Shown here: piece after piece, positions 6,762 to 8,426 of the stretch
How positions within the stretch are numbered: the first letter of the stretch is position 1
Layout of the letters: each line of letters opens with the position of its first letter
Source: Bacteroidales bacterium
GTDB lineage: Bacteria; Bacteroidota; Bacteroidia; Bacteroidales; UBA12077
Length of the DNA stretch: 8,426 bases
Assembly (NCBI GenBank): GCA_030600625.1
Contig: JAUVLS010000044.1
Coordinates: 1 to 8,426, forward strand
Direction of reading: 5' to 3'
Translations under genes and position numbers: made by a program
The notes under the pieces: model-generated
What the model was told of the DNA's origin: nothing
The model's database searches: none
Seen by the model: only the letters and a program-made list of their open reading frames with translations

Positions 6762-6790
6762 TTGAAAATTTGTACATTCACATAAATTTA
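6762..6790 (+). promoter_or_regulatory. Weak promoter candidate for the HEPN-like gene
   Basis: TTG (6762-6764) and TAAATTTA (6783-6790) are separated by 18 bases. The second is one base from the Bacteroidetes -7 consensus TAnnTTTG. Transcription would begin near 6797 and leave a leader of roughly 45 bases, which would exclude the 6668-6733 hairpin from the message. In AT-rich DNA such matches arise by chance, so the call is weak. Confidence 0.3.
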
Positions 6791-6843
6791 AACCTTTAAT
6801 TGTCATAGAGGTTGTGGAATAACAATTCATAATTCTTTTAGAT

Positions 6844-8097
6844 ATGAAACTAAATAAAGAACAACTCGAAAAACTAAATTTCTTAAATGAGTTTATAATT
6901 GAATGGTGCGACTATTTTACTGATTTTAAATCGGACTTAATTTTTTCTAAAGAACATATAGAAGAAATTGTAAAAGACGAAGAAGATATTGATTATATTA
7001 GTTATGAATTCCCTGGGGTAGATGATTTTACTGAAATAGATGTTGATTATCTATTAGAGCTATCTGATGAAATTGAAACTATTAAAATATTAAATAGCTC
7101 ATGTGTCAAAACGAATTTAAGAAGTTGTTATGTTGTTGGAGTTACAGATACTAATGAAGATTATATAATTCGAGCCTATCATGATATGCAAAGTGTTTCT
7201 AATGAAAACTTTGAAATTAAATTAGTAGATGAATCTTTTCTTGTGGGCTTGGCAGCGACTAAACTTAAAGAATATGAGAAGGATTATTGGGGCACCATTA
7301 GTCAGTATTTAGCAATAGAAATTAAATACAAGAACAAAGATTCAGTGCTTAATGATAAAGAAGAAAAGGAACTTTTATATTCATTTCTTTTTGAAATTGC
7401 AGATATCACAGGAATAGCCTTAAATATTTCAGAAATTAAAAATCCAATTGATGAATTTGAAGAACTACGTGAAGAAGCAGAAGAAAAATCTATTAGCGAA
7501 TTAAGTGAACTTGAACCATATAATGAAGGAATGAGATTTTTTGTTTCAGCAGTTCAAATAAAAGAACCTGAATTAAGATTTCTTAATTATTATAAGGTCT
7601 TAGAACACTTTTCACCTGTTGCTGTTAATATTGAAGCTAATGAACTAATGAGGAAAAAACTTGATTCTCCAAAAAGTTCATTTGAAGATGGTGATTTCAT
7701 ACGTTCTATTTTTGAGTTAGCAAATTCAATGAGAGATAAATTTAATGATGAAGATTTAATTAAAGCTTCATTTAGTACATGTTTTGATTTTGTAGGACTT
7801 TATAAAAAACTTCCAAATTCAATCAAAAAAAGAATTAAAGGTCATCTCAGCGGACAAGAATTAAACTACTCAACAGAAAAGCAAAAAATAACAACAAGTT
7901 GTAATATAGCAGCTAAGATTATATATAAAACCAGAAATAAGGTAGTCCATGCTAAATCTAATTTCACACTAACTGGAGAAGAAATCGACTCAGAAGAAAT
8001 AGAACAATTAAATGATTTTATGAGAGATGCTTGTTCGCAATCAATTAGATGGTACTCACGACAACCAAATCATTTAAAACTTGAAATTATAAAGTAA
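6844..8097 (+). CDS. Hypothetical protein with HEPN-like C-terminal domain (candidate RNase)
   Basis: I do not recognise the whole 417-residue protein. It has no signal peptide or membrane segment and is acidic, especially over residues 36-80. Residues about 90-165 look beta-rich (RSCYVVGVTDTNEDYIIRAY). Residues 200-225 are a charged helical linker. The C-terminal part, about 240-400, is helical: ELRFLNYYKVLEHFSPVAV (244-262) resembles the first helix of ApeA-like and related HEPN domains. RNKVVH (364-369) fits the catalytic R-x4-6-H motif, with the usual polar residue after Arg. HEPN proteins are commonly metal-independent RNases in toxin-antitoxin, abortive-infection and CRISPR-linked systems. 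Here the gene stands alone between repeats, with no nucleotidyltransferase antitoxin or other partner in view. The ATG at 6844 is the only reasonable start, since the next Met is residue 115. The HEPN reading is from motif and helix pattern only. Confidence 0.6.
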   Translation: MKLNKEQLEKLNFLNEFIIEWCDYFTDFKSDLIFSKEHIEEIVKDEEDIDYISYEFPGVDDFTEIDVDYLLELSDEIETIKILNSSCVKTNLRSCYVVGVTDTNEDYIIRAYHDMQSVSNENFEIKLVDESFLVGLAATKLKEYEKDYWGTISQYLAIEIKYKNKDSVLNDKEEKELLYSFLFEIADITGIALNISEIKNPIDEFEELREEAEEKSISELSELEPYNEGMRFFVSAVQIKEPELRFLNYYKVLEHFSPVAVNIEANELMRKKLDSPKSSFEDGDFIRSIFELANSMRDKFNDEDLIKASFSTCFDFVGLYKKLPNSIKKRIKGHLSGQELNYSTEKQKITTSCNIAAKIIYKTRNKVVHAKSNFTLTGEEIDSEEIEQLNDFMRDACSQSIRWYSRQPNHLKLEIIK

Positions 8098-8116
8098 AGA
8101 TTAAAGCTTTTTTATG

Positions 8117-8171
8117 AAGCATAGCGAAGTAAATATGCTTTAGTAAAATACAAATGCAGCTGAAAGCTGCA
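8117..8171. repeat. Two successive hairpins 20-75 bases after the HEPN-like stop
   Basis: Hairpin 1 pairs aagcata (8117-8123) with tatgctt (8134-8140) around 10 bases. Hairpin 2 pairs tgcagct (8155-8161) with agctgca (8165-8171) around gaa. Neither is followed by a T tract on the plus strand, so they are poor intrinsic terminators for the HEPN-like gene. Hairpin 2 is followed on the minus strand by T-rich sequence (8154-8141) and could terminate a transcript arriving from the right. Either could also act as a 3' stabilising structure. Confidence 0.4.
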
Positions 8172-8261
8172 AAAAGTGGGCTGGAAAACAAATTTGTTTT
8201 TTGTCATAACAACCAAATCAATCTCAAAAAACAAACAATCAAACCGCTTCGAATTGAATAA

Positions 8262-8426
8262 ACTTAAATTGTCAGACCGTGATTCAATTTCCAACTTCAT
8301 AAATTGTCAAACGGTCAATAAAGATTCTTAATTTATTAGCTTGTCAAAATGAAGTAAAGTTAACAGAATTTACTTTTTCGGCGCCTTACTTATAACGGTT
8401 TGCGGGTAAACTGAGGCCGGGATTTT
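8262..8426 (+). repeat. Dispersed intergenic repeat, copy B, cut by the right edge
   Basis: aattgtcagaccgt (8267-8280) and aattgtcaaacggt (8302-8315) form an internal direct repeat 35 bases apart that matches the same pair in copy A (4052-4061 and 4091-4100). Bases 8381-8407 match 3881-3907 at 22 of 27 positions with the shared core ttataacggt. Sequence after 8407 does not match copy A. The element continues past the window, so its length is unknown. Confidence 0.55.

Larger units (their letters stand above)
6344..6843. other. Intergenic region with a GC-rich structured repeat island
   Basis: This 500-base region separates the divergent AraC and HEPN-like genes. Bases 6344-6540 are AT-rich and should hold the AraC promoter, though no clean promoter motif was seen. 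Bases 6541-6655 are strikingly GC-rich with nested inverted repeats, and 6668-6733 forms a long hairpin; these are listed separately. Bases 6734-6843 return to AT-rich sequence and lead into the HEPN-like gene. A 66-codon frame at 6522-6722 on the minus strand lies on the repeats and is not credible as a gene. Confidence 0.6.
8098..8426. other. Intergenic region after the HEPN-like gene, to the window edge
   Basis: No gene is seen. The region opens with two hairpins (8117-8140 and 8155-8171) and continues with AT-rich sequence. Repeat copy B then runs to the right edge. A 62-codon minus-strand frame at 8112-8300 overlaps hairpins and repeat blocks and resembles no protein. Confidence 0.6.

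Noticed and set aside
8117..8171. Intrinsic terminator for the HEPN-like gene
   Set aside because: Both hairpins lack a following T tract on the plus strand.
8112..8300. 62-codon minus-strand frame after the HEPN-like gene, considered as a small antitoxin
   Set aside because: It runs across two hairpins and part of repeat copy B, is on the opposite strand, and its sequence has no antitoxin-like pattern.
1..8426. CRISPR array, tRNA or rRNA gene, transposase or integrase
   Set aside because: No regularly spaced repeats, no tRNA-like cloverleaf or rRNA sequence, and no recombinase motifs were seen on either strand.

Overview
The window looks like part of a Bacteroidota (Bacteroidetes) chromosome. 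The evidence is a very AT-rich background, a TonB-dependent receptor with the carboxypeptidase-like N-terminal domain typical of the phylum, a seven-helix membrane-anchored AraC-type regulator beside it, starts without Shine-Dalgarno sequences, and GC-rich palindromic intergenic repeats of a kind common in these genomes. The genus cannot be told from the sequence.

Left part (1-3743, minus strand): a TonB-dependent outer-membrane receptor runs off the left edge without its C-terminus. Upstream, in the same orientation, lies a 377-residue membrane AraC-family regulator. The 390-base gap between them holds two overlapping dyads built from three TTGG(A/T)C half-sites. These are a good candidate operator through which the regulator could control the receptor.

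Middle (3744-6388): a repeat-rich spacer (3881-4140, with a 20-bp perfect palindrome) leads to a minus-strand cluster. In transcription order it holds an AraC-family regulator with a DUF6597-like N-terminal part, a polytopic DUF6064-type membrane protein, and a small class I SAM-dependent methyltransferase. The last two are one base apart and surely co-transcribed. The cluster is bracketed by a 9-bp inverted repeat (gttagcaac / gttgctaac).

Right part (6389-8426): a GC-rich, heavily structured repeat island and a long imperfect hairpin precede a lone plus-strand gene. Its 417-residue product is not a family I can name, but the C-terminal part has the features of a HEPN RNase domain, including an RNKVVH (R-x4-H) motif. 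Downstream is a second copy of the repeat seen at 3881-4140.

The region 3881-8407 therefore reads as accessory DNA between two related repeat copies. The HEPN-like gene, isolated and repeat-flanked, is the best candidate for an undescribed defence or toxin-type function. That role is inferred from the motif and context and is not shown by the sequence.
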